Notes: generated from the sequence alone by a model not told the origin. Counted from the first letter of the stretch, positions 37,806 through 47,613 are shown. The stretch is DNA of 64,000 bases from Enterovibrio coralii (GCF_001559595.1 NZ_LNTY01000033.1:1-64000), one strand, 5' to 3'. Numbers and translations are program-made.

Positions 37806-38093
37806 CTATCTCCGCTCTATCTCTGCGACGGTACCAACCCCAAGTTTCTCTTGGTGCGCTTTCGCGATAGCGACTTCTTCTGGGTTTAATCCAATATCTT
37901 CAAGGATATATGCAGGGTAATCTGAGATGTCGCGATAGAAGCGGTTTCGTGCCTGACGAACACGGTAGGCACGTATTTTCTCAGACACCGCGTTGACGAA
38001 GCGAAGCATGATGTCGCTGATCGCCAGTGACGCTGATGCACTTCGATCAAACGGCTGAACTAAGAGCGAGTGTTTTTCGTTTGGCAGCTTCAT
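37806..38093 (-). CDS. DUF1127 family small protein
   Basis: A 95-residue protein whose C-terminal half is the YjiS-like DUF1127 motif (ARNRFYRDISDYPAYILEDI followed by GLNPEEV). Relatives in alphaproteobacteria bind RNA or affect phosphate and stress metabolism, but the role in gammaproteobacteria is unclear. The ATG at 38093 has GGAGG upstream; a TTG five codons earlier is not needed. It is divergent from the LysR gene at 38209 across only 115 nt, the common arrangement for this pair, so that regulator probably controls it. Confidence 0.85.
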   Translation of the reverse strand: MKLPNEKHSLLVQPFDRSASASLAISDIMLRFVNAVSEKIRAYRVRQARNRFYRDISDYPAYILEDIGLNPEEVAIAKAHQEKLGVGTVAEIERR

Positions 38094-38208
38094 TGTTAAA
38101 CCCTCCAATTGCCATGAATAAGATTTCCTTACCTTGAAGTTGATGATGGTTTAACCTAACAATGACTACAAACGAGTAATCCTTAATCAGAGTTAGAAAA
38201 ACTTAATC

Positions 38209-39117
38209 ATGGAAGAACAGTTACCTCCTCTGAATGCGCTGAGGGCATTTGAAAGTGTCGCCAGACTTACGAGCATTAAAGAAGCTGCAGAAGAGCTTCA
38301 TGTCACGCCTGCGGCCGTAAGTCAGCAAATTAAATCTTTAGAGAGTTATTTGGACGTTCAGCTTTTTGAACGCAAAGTGCGTTCGCTAGCACTCACGGAA
38401 GCGGGAGAGCAACTCTACCCGTTTATGGAAGAAGGCTTTTCTAAGCTGGAAGAAGGTATTCGGCAACTGCGCCGGCGACAGCAAAGCAATGAACTGGTAG
38501 TGAGTGCGTCGCCCACGTTTGCCGCCAAGTGGTTATTACCTCGCTTAGGTAGCTTTTATCAGGCGTATCCTCAATACCGATTGCGGGTGGATGCCTGTGA
38601 ATCTTTGGTGAATTTCAGAACCGACGGTGTCGATGTGGCTTTGCGTTATGGAGCAGGCAACTATACCGGGCTTTATTCGCAAGAAATGATCCCAGAAGAG
38701 GTGATTCCGGTTTGCAGCCCCTCACTTTTAGAGGGAGGAAAGCCGCTTCAAACTGCCGACGACTTAAGACATCACATGTTGTTGCGGTCAGTGTGGCAAA
38801 CGGGACATGCCAGCGCACCATGCTGGGGAATGTGGCTCAGAGCAGCTGGCATTACAGACGTTGACCCTGATGCGGGTTATCAATTTTCGACGGAGTTTCT
38901 TGCGATTCAAGCGGCCATAGAAGGGCAAGGGATCGCGCTTACTATCAAGGCGATGGTTAACAAAGACATTGAGGCGGGACGTTTAGTTTGTCCATTTGGC
39001 GAGTCAGCCAGCCAAAGAGCAGCGTTCAGCTATTACTTGGTTTGCCCTGAGTCTCATCTTCGATTGAAGAAGGTCCAAGCATTTAAACGATGGATTGAAT
39101 GTGAACTGAAAGAGTAA
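38209..39117 (+). CDS. LysR family transcriptional regulator (GcvA-like)
   Basis: A 302-residue regulator starting EEQLPPLNALRAFESVARL, with the DNA-binding helix in LHVTPAAVSQQIKSLESYL and the GcvA-type ASPTFAAKWLLPRLGSFYQ effector-domain entry. The GcvA branch includes activators of glycine cleavage and of beta-lactamases, but many members of this branch sit next to DUF1127 genes, as here. Its promoter overlaps that of the divergent DUF1127 gene. A hairpin terminator follows the stop codon directly. Confidence 0.9.
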   Translation: MEEQLPPLNALRAFESVARLTSIKEAAEELHVTPAAVSQQIKSLESYLDVQLFERKVRSLALTEAGEQLYPFMEEGFSKLEEGIRQLRRRQQSNELVVSASPTFAAKWLLPRLGSFYQAYPQYRLRVDACESLVNFRTDGVDVALRYGAGNYTGLYSQEMIPEEVIPVCSPSLLEGGKPLQTADDLRHHMLLRSVWQTGHASAPCWGMWLRAAGITDVDPDAGYQFSTEFLAIQAAIEGQGIALTIKAMVNKDIEAGRLVCPFGESASQRAAFSYYLVCPESHLRLKKVQAFKRWIECELKE

Positions 39118-39141
39118 CAAGGCAGCGAATAAGCTGCCTTG
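39118..39141. terminator. Terminator between convergent regulator genes
   Basis: CAAGGCAGC pairs with GCTGCCTTG around a 6-nt loop directly after the LysR stop codon, in the 44-nt gap before the AraC-type gene. Confidence 0.75.
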
Positions 39142-39161
39142 CTAGGTTTTAGCTGGTGATT

Positions 39162-40022
39162 TTATGATTCCAGCGGAATATAAATATCAGTCAGAAGCTC
39201 AGTCTGTGGGACTTGATGTGCATCGTTCAAGTATTCCTCAAACACTGGCTGAAAGCCGACTTTTTCACCGGAATTTGGCAGCCAACTTGCGAACAGCCAT
39301 TTGTAAGCCGCATCCATGTTTGCATAAGGGCCTTTGTACCTGAGTACGGCGCATTTGCTTGGGTGAATGGTGTATTTGCGCATGTCGTCTTCGGCGGGGA
39401 AACCGTCTGCGTTCTCGACAAGCACACAAGCCAGCGACGTGAGTTTATCGACGGGAACAGATTCGGGATCATCGAAGTAAACGCCAAAGAAGCGTGTGGA
39501 TTCCGTGATCAGCCCTTTAGAGACCAACCAGCCTTGCAGCTTTTCAAACTGCTGACCCACATTCATGTAATCGCCTTTGTGTTCATAGCCAATCAGCGTC
39601 AATCCGTCGGCGTGTCTAATGGTTACATCATGCATAATCGATTCCTCAGTATTCAGTGGAGTCAGAGAGAATTGAATATGGTCACCTTCGCGCCGAAATC
39701 GGGCTGGAGGCATACCAAATGATTCGCTGAATGCACGAGTAAAGCTTTGCACTGACGTGTACTTTGCTTGCTTCGCCACATCTTCCATTGAAAGATCGGC
39801 ATTGATCAATGTGTCGGCGGCATTGTGGAGTCGGATCCGTTTAATCGTCTCCGTTAAGCTACTTCCGTAAATACCGCGAAAGACACGATGCAGGTGATAG
39901 GGCGAGATCAACGCCACGTCAGCCAAGGTTGCCATATCAAGATCTTCATCGATGTGTTCGTAGATGTAATCGAACAGTACATCGAGTCGCTTTCGATAGT
40001 GCTCGGCAGTAGATTGGCGCAT
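39162..40022 (-). CDS. AraC family regulator with GyrI-like effector domain
   Basis: A 286-residue protein of Rob-like design. Residues ~10-105 hold the two helix-turn-helix units (LADVALISPYHLHRVFRGIY and VAKQAKYTSVQSFTRAFSES), and residues ~130-286 hold the GyrI-like ligand domain (VTIRHADGLTLIGYEHKGDY, then CAVLRYKGPYANMDAAYKWL). It probably senses a small hydrophobic or toxic compound. The ATG at 40022 has GAGGAGGA upstream. Just above lies one copy of a 50-nt element repeated at 42478. Confidence 0.92.
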   Translation of the reverse strand: MRQSTAEHYRKRLDVLFDYIYEHIDEDLDMATLADVALISPYHLHRVFRGIYGSSLTETIKRIRLHNAADTLINADLSMEDVAKQAKYTSVQSFTRAFSESFGMPPARFRREGDHIQFSLTPLNTEESIMHDVTIRHADGLTLIGYEHKGDYMNVGQQFEKLQGWLVSKGLITESTRFFGVYFDDPESVPVDKLTSLACVLVENADGFPAEDDMRKYTIHPSKCAVLRYKGPYANMDAAYKWLFASWLPNSGEKVGFQPVFEEYLNDAHQVPQTELLTDIYIPLES

Positions 40023-40037
40023 AGTGCTTCCTCCTCG

Positions 40038-40087
40038 TTCAGCCCCTTCAAGCTAGCATTGGCTGTTTTAGCAAATCTTGCGAACTT
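40038..40087. repeat. 50-nt dispersed repeat, copy A (upstream of AraC-type gene)
   Basis: This stretch and 42478-42526 match at roughly 43 of 50 positions with two small gaps, including an exact AAATCTTGCGAACTT core. Copy A lies 16-65 nt upstream of the AraC-type start codon, so it probably contains that gene's promoter or a binding site. Confidence 0.65.
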
Positions 40088-40182
40088 GTTTTTCGTTCAT
40101 GGAAAATGCTGGCTAAAAGAACCTGACGATTAACTAAAAAGTAGGATGTAAAGCAACAGGCGGTGGAAAGTCGCTAAAAATA

Positions 40183-40205
40183 AAAGCCCCTATAAAAGGG
40201 GCTTT
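40183..40205 (-). terminator. Terminator of the GH19 gene
   Basis: AAAGCCCC pairs with GGGGCTTT around a 7-nt loop; on the minus strand it runs into TTTTATTTTT. It is 28 nt after the chitinase stop. Confidence 0.85.
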
Positions 40206-40232
40206 GACATTGTTCATGCTTTTAACGTGTTG

Positions 40233-42196
40233 TTACTCAACAACAAACCAAGCCTCAGACCAGAACGTACCAACACCAGGTTGATAAACCACATTTGATC
40301 CGCACCAAGCGGAATATGGCCAAGGTTTACATTCATAATTAACGCCATTGGCAGTAACGCGATCTCCAGCTGCGTATTCATGACCCAGTATCCAATTTGG
40401 GTAAGTCCCTGTATCGGGTGGTGATATCGTGACAGTTTGAGCCGAAGAAACAATGTTGTTGCCAGAATCCGTAACGGTGACTGTGATATTCACTGCGGTC
40501 TCTACTTCGACTTCAGGAGCAACAAAGTTTACTGAGCGGTCATCATCGGCGATGACTAAAGTCAGATTACTGTCGTTTGTCCAATCAATCGTAAATACCG
40601 TGTCGTCTTCATCCACTATTTCGGCTGTGACTGTCATCGATTCTCCACTGATGGCCGTGCTCTCACCGGATAAAGTCACTATAGGTGGCATGTTGTCAGG
40701 TTTTGTGTTCGCAGTAACAACCATATCGTCACTGTCACTTTCTCCATCTTGATTGGTGATGGTGAGAGTGAAAGGATATTCGGTAGTAACGTCGACTTTC
40801 GGAATTACCACCGTTGCCACTGCTTTGTCGGCATTGGTGATGGGTAGCAGTTCGCCTTGCGAAACCCATTCATATGTCAGCGTGTCTGTCGATGCACTTG
40901 AGGAGAGGGAACCATCCAATTCGACGACTGTATTGTCTGAGAATATTGTTTTGTCTACACCAGCATTGGCAGTAGGAGCAACACCTTCTAGGTCGTCAAT
41001 TATGGTTACATCAAAATGGTACTCAACACATTTTCGATAATCCCCTTCAATAAATGCAGAGTGAGGCACTTGGTATGCTTTGAGTTGACATTTGTAGGTT
41101 TCACCTGTCGGTGTTTCGGATGACCAGCCCCAGTCTTCTTCCCAATAGATGCTGAGAGCGCCTGCTCCACCCTCGTCAAACTGTTTCATCGACGCGCAGC
41201 CTAATACTTCGTCTTGTGGAACAGGAACATCAAGGTAATTCGCAAAATTGTGGTAGTAGTCAATGCGATTTTGAGATTGGATGTGTTCTGAGGCTCCGCC
41301 ACATTCAACACCACCATTTATGATTTGCGTTGTTACACCAAATCCTGGGACAAGCCCATTTGCAATGTCTTGTTGATTTGGTTGCCAAGTCCCGTCAATA
41401 ACATGCAACATGCTAGGCTTCGGTGGTTGAGGATACAAATAGAAAAATACCGCACTGGCTAAGTTAAGCCATGTGTCTGCAACCAACTCAGGCTGGTTTA
41501 ATAAGGTTTCGACATTTCCATATATGGATTGCGAAAACGGGCCGTAGTTGTAGTTATAACTAAGTTGCTTAGAGCCTCGTCCAAAGTAGCTTTTGTAAGT
41601 TCCATCAGGGAAAGTGCCACATGGGTATGTTCTACCTTGCCACGTCTCTTCTCCGCACACACCATATCCGCCGGGGGTGCCTTCTTGCCAGCCTATTTCA
41701 CGTAGATAGTATAAGCCTTGACGCCATTCTGGCGTGACATCTGCAATAGACTTATCGTGTCCTCCAGTTTCTTGAGTGAAATGGGCGAACATTGTCGCTA
41801 AAGACTTGCGACATATAGCCTCGGCATCGCGGCCATCAGAATAGTCACCACAAAATGCGGGATACTTTCCAATTGCTTTTAAGAAATTGAGATAGGTATA
41901 TTTTTCATCTCTTAGCGGGAAAAGGTGGTTCCAATCACTTTCGCTAATAATGCTTTCCACGCGTTTGACGTTGGAAGGGTTTGAAATTGCGTTGATAGAA
42001 ATGTTTTCAACCACTTCATTGTCTAATGTTCGGATAGAGTCCTTAACTAGCCTCAATCCTTCCGGGGCAGCCGCGATTATTTGAGCTTCGTCGGCCAGCA
42101 ATTTACTCAGGTTTAGCTCGTAGGCTCTGCAGTAGCCGTTGCTGTGATCACGCTTAGAGCGATAGGGCTTAGTGTGGCCCACTTCAATATAGTCAT
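40233..42196 (-). CDS. Secreted chitinase-like GH19 protein with Ig-like and chitin-binding domains, one frameshift near 42124
   Basis: Modular glycoside hydrolase, 654 residues after repair. The GH19 domain (about 70-390) shows FAHFTQETGGHDKS with the catalytic Glu, YFGRGSKQLSYNYNYGPF and INGGVECGG. Two PKD/Ig-like modules follow (about 410-590), then a C-terminal CBM5/12-type module ending with WILGHEYAAGDRVTANGVNY and several tryptophans. The signal peptide MTILKWATLSPIALSVITAT is in another frame: the ATG at 42196, preceded by GAGGA, joins the body if one base is restored in the GG at 42123-42124. It would degrade chitin outside the cell. Confidence 0.87.
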
Positions 42197-42256
42197 TATT
42201 GTTCCTCGCTGAATTAAACGCTTTTTTGTCTAGAAAAGTAGTGATTTTTTGTTGCT

Positions 42257-42268
42257 GCCAAATTTGGC
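42257..42268. promoter_or_regulatory. Perfect 12-bp palindrome upstream of the GH19 gene
   Basis: GCCAAATTTGGC lies 61-72 nt upstream of the chitinase ATG. A TTGACA hexamer on the minus strand (42287-42282) sits just above it, but no good -10 hexamer is seen at the right spacing. It is a candidate operator. Confidence 0.4.
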
Positions 42269-42477
42269 CAACAAAATGTTATGTCAAGTGATTTGCAAAT
42301 TTTGAGATACAAATCCCGTGATAAATGCAAGGTTTTTTAAGAGAGGTGTTGTAAGCACAGATAAGGAAGTAAGATCTCACTCGCAATGAAAATGCGCGAA
42401 TGATAAACATGTGAATATGAAAAACTGGTCACTGATCATCTGTCACTAACGTCATAACAGTTTCAGCTAGCAATATG

Positions 42478-42526
42478 TTCAGCCTCCTCTAGCTTGCATT
42501 GTCTGTTTAGTAAATCTTGCGAACTT
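42478..42526. repeat. 50-nt dispersed repeat, copy B
   Basis: Imperfect copy of 40038-40087. In the minus orientation it is followed by AGAGGAGG, like a promoter and ribosome-binding site, but no gene follows; only a short frame with no start of note. Confidence 0.6.
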
Positions 42527-42680
42527 TTGAAGACCTTTTAGTCAATCACGTCCGGATGAATGCAGTGTTTGCCTAACTAATTTAAATCCATTTTAACCAA
42601 AAGGTTAAATTTTCATCGTTTTGTTTTTAAAGCAAAAATATGAAGTTTTCTTTTTGTCTTTTTACGGCTATTCCATCATC

Positions 42681-44021
42681 ATGCGTAACAATTTTGCCGG
42701 ATACCATCGTGGAGCAGTCGTGAAATCGGGCTTAGATACTCAGTTACGTGATGCATTTGATACATTTTTTAATGAGCTAAAAACAACGCACGAGAAATAC
42801 TTTGATGCATCAGTGCGTCTCGTTTCTATAGACGAATGGCACTACCTTGACGTCTTAATGTGTTCTGATGAGTGTGAGGATGCTGACCACGCTAAATGGG
42901 TAGAGTTGTCAAATGAAGACAAAGATGCCACGGATAAAAAGCATTTTTATTGTGAATACACGACAAGCCATGTTTGGGCGATAAATGCTGCGGGTAAAGG
43001 CCGCCGAATAAGAATAGATCTAAGCTGTGTTCCTGAGAAAATGGTGATCTTGGACCAACGTGCATTTATTGAGAATGTGGTTTGGGAAGAAAACCTAGCT
43101 GATACCCATCGGGGTGTTCTGCCCGTAAATAAGATGGTGTTGGAGATAGGAGGTGAGGAACGAGCTTTCTATATTTGCGGCATGCCAGATGATGAAGATC
43201 GTCTAGCAATCAGGGTGGACAATGTTGGAAACCTAGGTCAATCGGCGACACATTACGTTAATGACCTGATGTATAAGTTAGAGCAGGCCTACCAGCCGTA
43301 CAAAAAAAACAAAGCCCCGATAACAGAAACAAATGTGTTAAATAACGTGCCATTTTTAGCGTATATCGATAAACACGATGACGACGATGTGTGCATAAAA
43401 CAGTTCCCATTTCTCTCATGGCAGGTGTTTGGAAAGGTAAGAAGAGAAATAGCAACCTTTCGCTTTGCTGTGCAGAAATCGGTGAAAGAAGCGGTATCGG
43501 TGAAGCGTGTAATGATGTTTGCCGTGCCGAGTGCGATCGTCCTGTCTATCGCGCTACTGGCTGTTTTAAACCTGCTTTCACGTGAGAGTGCACTGGCGAG
43601 TATTGGCGCGTTTGTTTACGTCCCGTTTGATGCATTCATGTCTTTGAAGCAATTCATTCTTCAACTTTATTTCTCGTTGTGGGGAAATGCAAAGTATGCG
43701 TTCTTCGCGTTGATCTTTGCGGTGAATTTGCTTTATTACGGTGTTAATTATTGCGCAAGCAAATGCAAGTCAAAGGGAGTGCTATTTCCTACCGTAGCTA
43801 AATTGACTTACCTCTGTTTCGTCGCCGTTTTTTTACTCGATGTACTCTTGTTAGGTGTCGGCTCCATAAGCCAAAATGTCTTGGCATCCACCCTTGGATT
43901 TGCCATGTATATGCTGCCGTTTACCGTTTATACGAGCTTTGCGTATTTAAAGAAAAAAGCAGTGAAGACGTATGTGGAGCCACTGAAATCACTAAGCTGG
44001 CTTTCCATCGAGAAAGCATAG
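42681..44021 (+). CDS. Membrane protein of unknown function, about 446 aa
   Basis: Unrecognised. The N-terminal ~240 residues are soluble and acidic, with many Trp, Tyr and Cys residues (DEWHYLDVLMCSDECEDADH is typical). The C-terminal ~180 residues contain four to five strongly hydrophobic segments, the first being AVPSAIVLSIALLAVLNLL. The start is uncertain: TTG at 42621, ATG at 42681 and GTG at 42720 are all in frame, and only the GTG has a GGAG at good distance. Base composition is slightly AT-richer than the neighbours. It is isolated, with a terminator after it, so context gives no clue. Confidence 0.6.
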   Translation: MRNNFAGYHRGAVVKSGLDTQLRDAFDTFFNELKTTHEKYFDASVRLVSIDEWHYLDVLMCSDECEDADHAKWVELSNEDKDATDKKHFYCEYTTSHVWAINAAGKGRRIRIDLSCVPEKMVILDQRAFIENVVWEENLADTHRGVLPVNKMVLEIGGEERAFYICGMPDDEDRLAIRVDNVGNLGQSATHYVNDLMYKLEQAYQPYKKNKAPITETNVLNNVPFLAYIDKHDDDDVCIKQFPFLSWQVFGKVRREIATFRFAVQKSVKEAVSVKRVMMFAVPSAIVLSIALLAVLNLLSRESALASIGAFVYVPFDAFMSLKQFILQLYFSLWGNAKYAFFALIFAVNLLYYGVNYCASKCKSKGVLFPTVAKLTYLCFVAVFLLDVLLLGVGSISQNVLASTLGFAMYMLPFTVYTSFAYLKKKAVKTYVEPLKSLSWLSIEKA

Positions 44022-44036
44022 CGATAAAGACAAACG

Positions 44037-44062
44037 AAAAGAGGGTGTTTTCACCCTCTTTT
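44037..44062. terminator. Bidirectional terminator
   Basis: AAAAGAGGGTG pairs with CACCCTCTTTT around a TTTT loop with T and A tracts on its sides, between the membrane-protein gene and the convergent dehydrogenase gene. Confidence 0.88.
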
Positions 44063-44083
44063 TTATGCAACACCAGTCACGTG

Positions 44084-45138
44084 TTAATCCGCGTTAACCT
44101 CTAGCACAATCTTTCCAATATGCTTCTTTTGACTAAAGATTTCTTGCGCTTGATGAATCTCTTTAAGCGGCAACACCTCTGCGACGAGAGGGGCGATCTT
44201 CTCTTGCTCAATCCAGTTGACGAGCTTTTGAATACGCCGTCTTCCAGCTCTGTGCAGCCGTAAAAACTCAGGTCTTTCAAGTAGAGTGTGCGCACATCCA
44301 GCTCAACCATTGCACCGCCAATGGCACCTGATACGGCATAACGCCCTTTGGGTTTGAGTACATCGAGAAATTGCGGCCATTGGTCGCCAGCGACGAGATC
44401 AATCACCACATCCACACTGTTCGCGCCCAACGATGCGACCAAATCCGCATCGCGGTTCAACGTTTGGTCGGCACCTAATGCTTTCAGTTCTGCCGCTTTG
44501 CTTGGGCTGGTGATGGCGATAACAGATGCGCCACGTGCTTTAGCAAGTTGAATTGCAGCAGAGCCTACACCGCCCGATGCGCCTGAAATAAGAACCGTGT
44601 CAGAGGCACCTACTTTTGAGCGGGTAAGCATGTTCTCCGCTGTGGAATAAGAGCAAGGGAAGGAAGCAAGTTCAGTGTCTGAATAGTTGCTGGTGATCTT
44701 GTGTGCATACCGCGCAGCCACTGTCGTGTATTCTGCAAAGCCGCCGTCACACTCAGAGCCAAAATACCAAAAAGAGGTGAGGGGTTGCCCGTTGAACTCT
44801 TTCAGACAAGGCTCGATGAGAACACGCTCTCCAATGCGGCTTGGATCTACGCCATCGCCGACTGCGACAATAGTGCCACACACGTCAGCCCCTTGAATGC
44901 GAGGAAATGTTAAGGCATTCCCTGACCACGAGGCATCTGCACTGTCACCTTCGTTTTTCGAGTACCAAGCGGTGCGGGTATTAATGTCAGTGTTGTTGAC
45001 ACCAGCTGCCGATACGCGAATCAACACTTCTGTCGGAGCGGGGGAAGGTACCTGAATATCTTCGCGATACTGAAGAACTTCTGGGCCACCATGTCCGGTC
45101 AGTTGCACGCCTTTCATTGCTTTTGGTATAGATTGCAT
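44084..45138 (-). CDS. Zinc-type alcohol dehydrogenase/quinone oxidoreductase family protein, one frameshift near 44230
   Basis: Medium-chain dehydrogenase/reductase, 351 residues after repair. The N-terminal catalytic domain shows GVNNTDINTRTAWY and GADVCGTIVAVGDGVDPSRI; the Rossmann fold has the NADPH-type VLISGASGGVGSAAIQLAKA. No structural zinc cysteines are clear, so a zinc-independent quinone-reductase-like enzyme is likely. After GCTELEDGVF the frame drifts; restoring one base at about 44230 gives KLVNWIEQEKIAPLVAEVLP and KIVLEVNAD before the stop at 44084. The ATG at 45138 is preferred. It is followed by a shared terminator. Confidence 0.88.
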
Positions 45139-45240
45139 TGTTCCCACTTCTCCTTTGCATTGGTTCACTCAGCAGTATTCATGCTCAATGACTGTGCTCA
45201 ATTTAGTATCGCGAAAGTGACCGTTTGGCAATGAAAGTTG

Positions 45241-46125
45241 CTACTGTTCCTCTTCAAAAAATTGTTTCATCTGATTTAGTAGCCATTGGGAGACTGGACT
45301 TAGTGATTTATCCCGTCGCTTTACGACGCCGATATCCAACATCACGGATTGTCCAAGTGGTCTAGCTGGGTAAATTTTCAGGCGACCTTCATACCAGTTC
45401 GAGTTAGCAATGTGCTCAGGCACAATTGCCCAGCCTGCACCGTTGATAATCAGTTCGGCGATATAGAAGTAGCTGTCGACATGCCAATGATTTGCATTGA
45501 GCGGAGTGTCTCTGCCAGTTCCTGTACGGTCACAAATGACGAGTTGGCGGTAGGGTTGTAAGTCCTTCAGCGTCAGCGTTTTTTTCTTCGCGAGCGGATG
45601 CTGATTGCTGATGACTAGCACTTTGTTCACATGGCCAACAGATTCAAACTCGAGAGATGTCGCGAGCTCGTTGTAACGCAACATGATGCCAATATCAGCA
45701 CGGCACTCTTCCACGGCTGTCGCGATGTCATCTCTTGAGCCGTTAGTCAGCGTCAACCTCAGATTTGGATAGGTAACACCGAGTTCGAAGATCAATTGCT
45801 CGAACGCTTCAACGGATATGGCTTCATCACAAGCAATGGTGAGGGAGGTTTCCTCATTGCTCGAGACTTTTTGTGCCATAGCTTGCAAGCGTTCGCATTG
45901 ATTGAGTACCGCAGTCGCTTCGATGAGCAGCTCTTTTCCGCCTTCTGTCAGTGTTGGGTATTTGCCGGAGCGGTCGAATAGCTCGAAGCCTAAATCAACC
46001 TCCAAATCTGCAATGGCACTGCTGATCCTAGACTGCACTTTTCCAAGGCGTCGTCCCGCTGCTGAAAAAGAGCCTAACTCCGCTGAAACCACGAAAGCGC
46101 GCAACTGATCTAGTGTCCAATTCAT
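45241..46125 (-). CDS. LysR family transcriptional regulator
   Basis: A 294-residue regulator. It begins NWTLDQLRAFVVSAELGSFS, with the recognition region GKVQSRISSAIADLEVDLGF and an effector domain containing LTIACDEAISVEAFEQLI and GAGWAIVPEHIA. The ATG at 46125 fits the family start. It is divergent from the MATE transporter gene across about 100 nt, so it may regulate the pump, and lies about 100 nt upstream of the dehydrogenase gene on the same strand, which may also be a target. Confidence 0.9.
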   Translation of the reverse strand: MNWTLDQLRAFVVSAELGSFSAAGRRLGKVQSRISSAIADLEVDLGFELFDRSGKYPTLTEGGKELLIEATAVLNQCERLQAMAQKVSSNEETSLTIACDEAISVEAFEQLIFELGVTYPNLRLTLTNGSRDDIATAVEECRADIGIMLRYNELATSLEFESVGHVNKVLVISNQHPLAKKKTLTLKDLQPYRQLVICDRTGTGRDTPLNANHWHVDSYFYIAELIINGAGWAIVPEHIANSNWYEGRLKIYPARPLGQSVMLDIGVVKRRDKSLSPVSQWLLNQMKQFFEEEQ

Positions 46126-46229
46126 TGCGATTACCCAAACTATCAATCTCTTTTAAAGATGGATACTAACTTTTTAATATCTCTAATGGGAATATCATTC
46201 GCCTATCTATTGGTTCTTGAGTGTCAAAA

Positions 46230-47609
46230 ATGAGTGTTACAACTACCCTCTCCCCAAAAAACGAATCTGTTGCACGCACATTCTGGCGTTATGCCGTGCC
46301 TTCTGTCGCTGCGATGATTGTCAGTGGTTTATATCAGGTGATAGATGGCTTCTTTGTGGGTCACTATGTGGGTGTCGATGGTCTTGCAGGCATTAACATG
46401 GCGTGGCCTGTGCTGGGCGTCATCATGGGCTTTGGTATCCTGGTTGGCATGGGGGCAGGCAGTGTTATTTCGATTTATCGCGGTGAACAAAACCAACAAG
46501 GTGTCGGGCTCACATTAAGCACCTCGCTTTGGTTGATGTTGGGTTTCGGTATCCTATCAAGCGTGTTTTTGTACTTTGGTACGGACACTGTCATGGCGAT
46601 TCAGAACGCGTCAGGCATGCCTCTTCTTCATGCGAAAGACTATCTGAATGTCTTTGTTTTTGGTTCTGCATTGACCGTCGGCGCAGGTGCGTTGCCGCTG
46701 TTAGTTCGAAATGACAATAGCCCGAACTGGGCAACAGCGTTGACTGTGCTTGGTGCTGTCGCAAATATCGTGCTGGATTATCTGCTTATTGGTGTGTTGG
46801 GACTGGGGCTTGAAGGTGCGGCGGTTGCTACCGTGATTTCGCAAGCGTTAGTGGTTGTCGGCGCATTGTGTTACTTCTTGTCTCGTCAAGCCGAGTGCCG
46901 TATTCGACACATGCAATTTAGCCTAGTAAACGCGAAACATACCATTGAATTGGGTTCATCGACCTTGTTTATGTTCCTGTATTTCAGCTTTGTACTCGCC
47001 GTACATAACTTCTTGCTGATGAGCTATGGGTCAGCCGTTTATGTCGGTGCATACGCGATTCTGGGCTATGTCGGTACCATGTACTATTTGTTTGCCGAAG
47101 GTCTGGCAAACGGTATGCAACCGCCAGTGAGTTACTACTACGGTGCCCGTCGATTTAAGGCGATTAAAAGCACGGTGAAAATCGCTCTGGGTTCGATTAT
47201 TGGTATTGGTGTAGCGGCAGTCGTGTTGCTGAATATTGCCCCTGAGCAAATCATCGCGTTGTTTGGTAAAGGCAATTCAGAGTTGATAGAAGTTGCGAGT
47301 CACGGCGCGAGATTGCACCTGTTTGCGATGTTCTTGGACGGTCTGTTCTTCGCCGCATCAGTCTTTTTCATCTCGATTGATAAAGGTGGTAAAGCCCTGT
47401 TTGTTTCCGTCGGCAACATGCTGGTGCAACTTCCGTTCCTTTACCTATTGCCAAAGATTTGGGGTGTTGATGGTGTGTGGCTGGCGATGCCAATTTCCAA
47501 CTTGGTTCTGGCTTTGGTGGTAGTGCCTATGCTTCTGAGTGAGCTGAACAAACTCGGTCGAAGAGAAGACAATTCGCCTAACGCCGCTTTGGCGGCAAAG
47601 GCAAACTGA
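46230..47609 (+). CDS. MATE family efflux transporter
   Basis: A 459-residue inner-membrane protein with twelve predicted helices. The MATE halves start with TFWRYAVPSVAAMIVSGLYQ and around the second repeat FMFLYFSFVLAVHNFLLMSY; YQVIDGFFVGHYVG and LANGMQPPVSYYYGARR are typical. It exports cationic drugs or metabolites in exchange for sodium or protons. The ATG at 46230 is preferred over a GTG at 46221. The divergent LysR gene is its likely regulator. A terminator follows at once. Confidence 0.92.
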   Translation: MSVTTTLSPKNESVARTFWRYAVPSVAAMIVSGLYQVIDGFFVGHYVGVDGLAGINMAWPVLGVIMGFGILVGMGAGSVISIYRGEQNQQGVGLTLSTSLWLMLGFGILSSVFLYFGTDTVMAIQNASGMPLLHAKDYLNVFVFGSALTVGAGALPLLVRNDNSPNWATALTVLGAVANIVLDYLLIGVLGLGLEGAAVATVISQALVVVGALCYFLSRQAECRIRHMQFSLVNAKHTIELGSSTLFMFLYFSFVLAVHNFLLMSYGSAVYVGAYAILGYVGTMYYLFAEGLANGMQPPVSYYYGARRFKAIKSTVKIALGSIIGIGVAAVVLLNIAPEQIIALFGKGNSELIEVASHGARLHLFAMFLDGLFFAASVFFISIDKGGKALFVSVGNMLVQLPFLYLLPKIWGVDGVWLAMPISNLVLALVVVPMLLSELNKLGRREDNSPNAALAAKAN

Positions 47610-47613
47610 ACAT

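Larger units (their letters stand above)
42197..42680. other. Long intergenic region between GH19 gene and membrane-protein gene
   Basis: About 480 AT-rich bases separating divergent genes. It contains a 12-bp palindrome at 42257, copy B of the 50-nt repeat at 42478-42526, and short frames without start signals. Both promoters must lie here. Confidence 0.5.
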
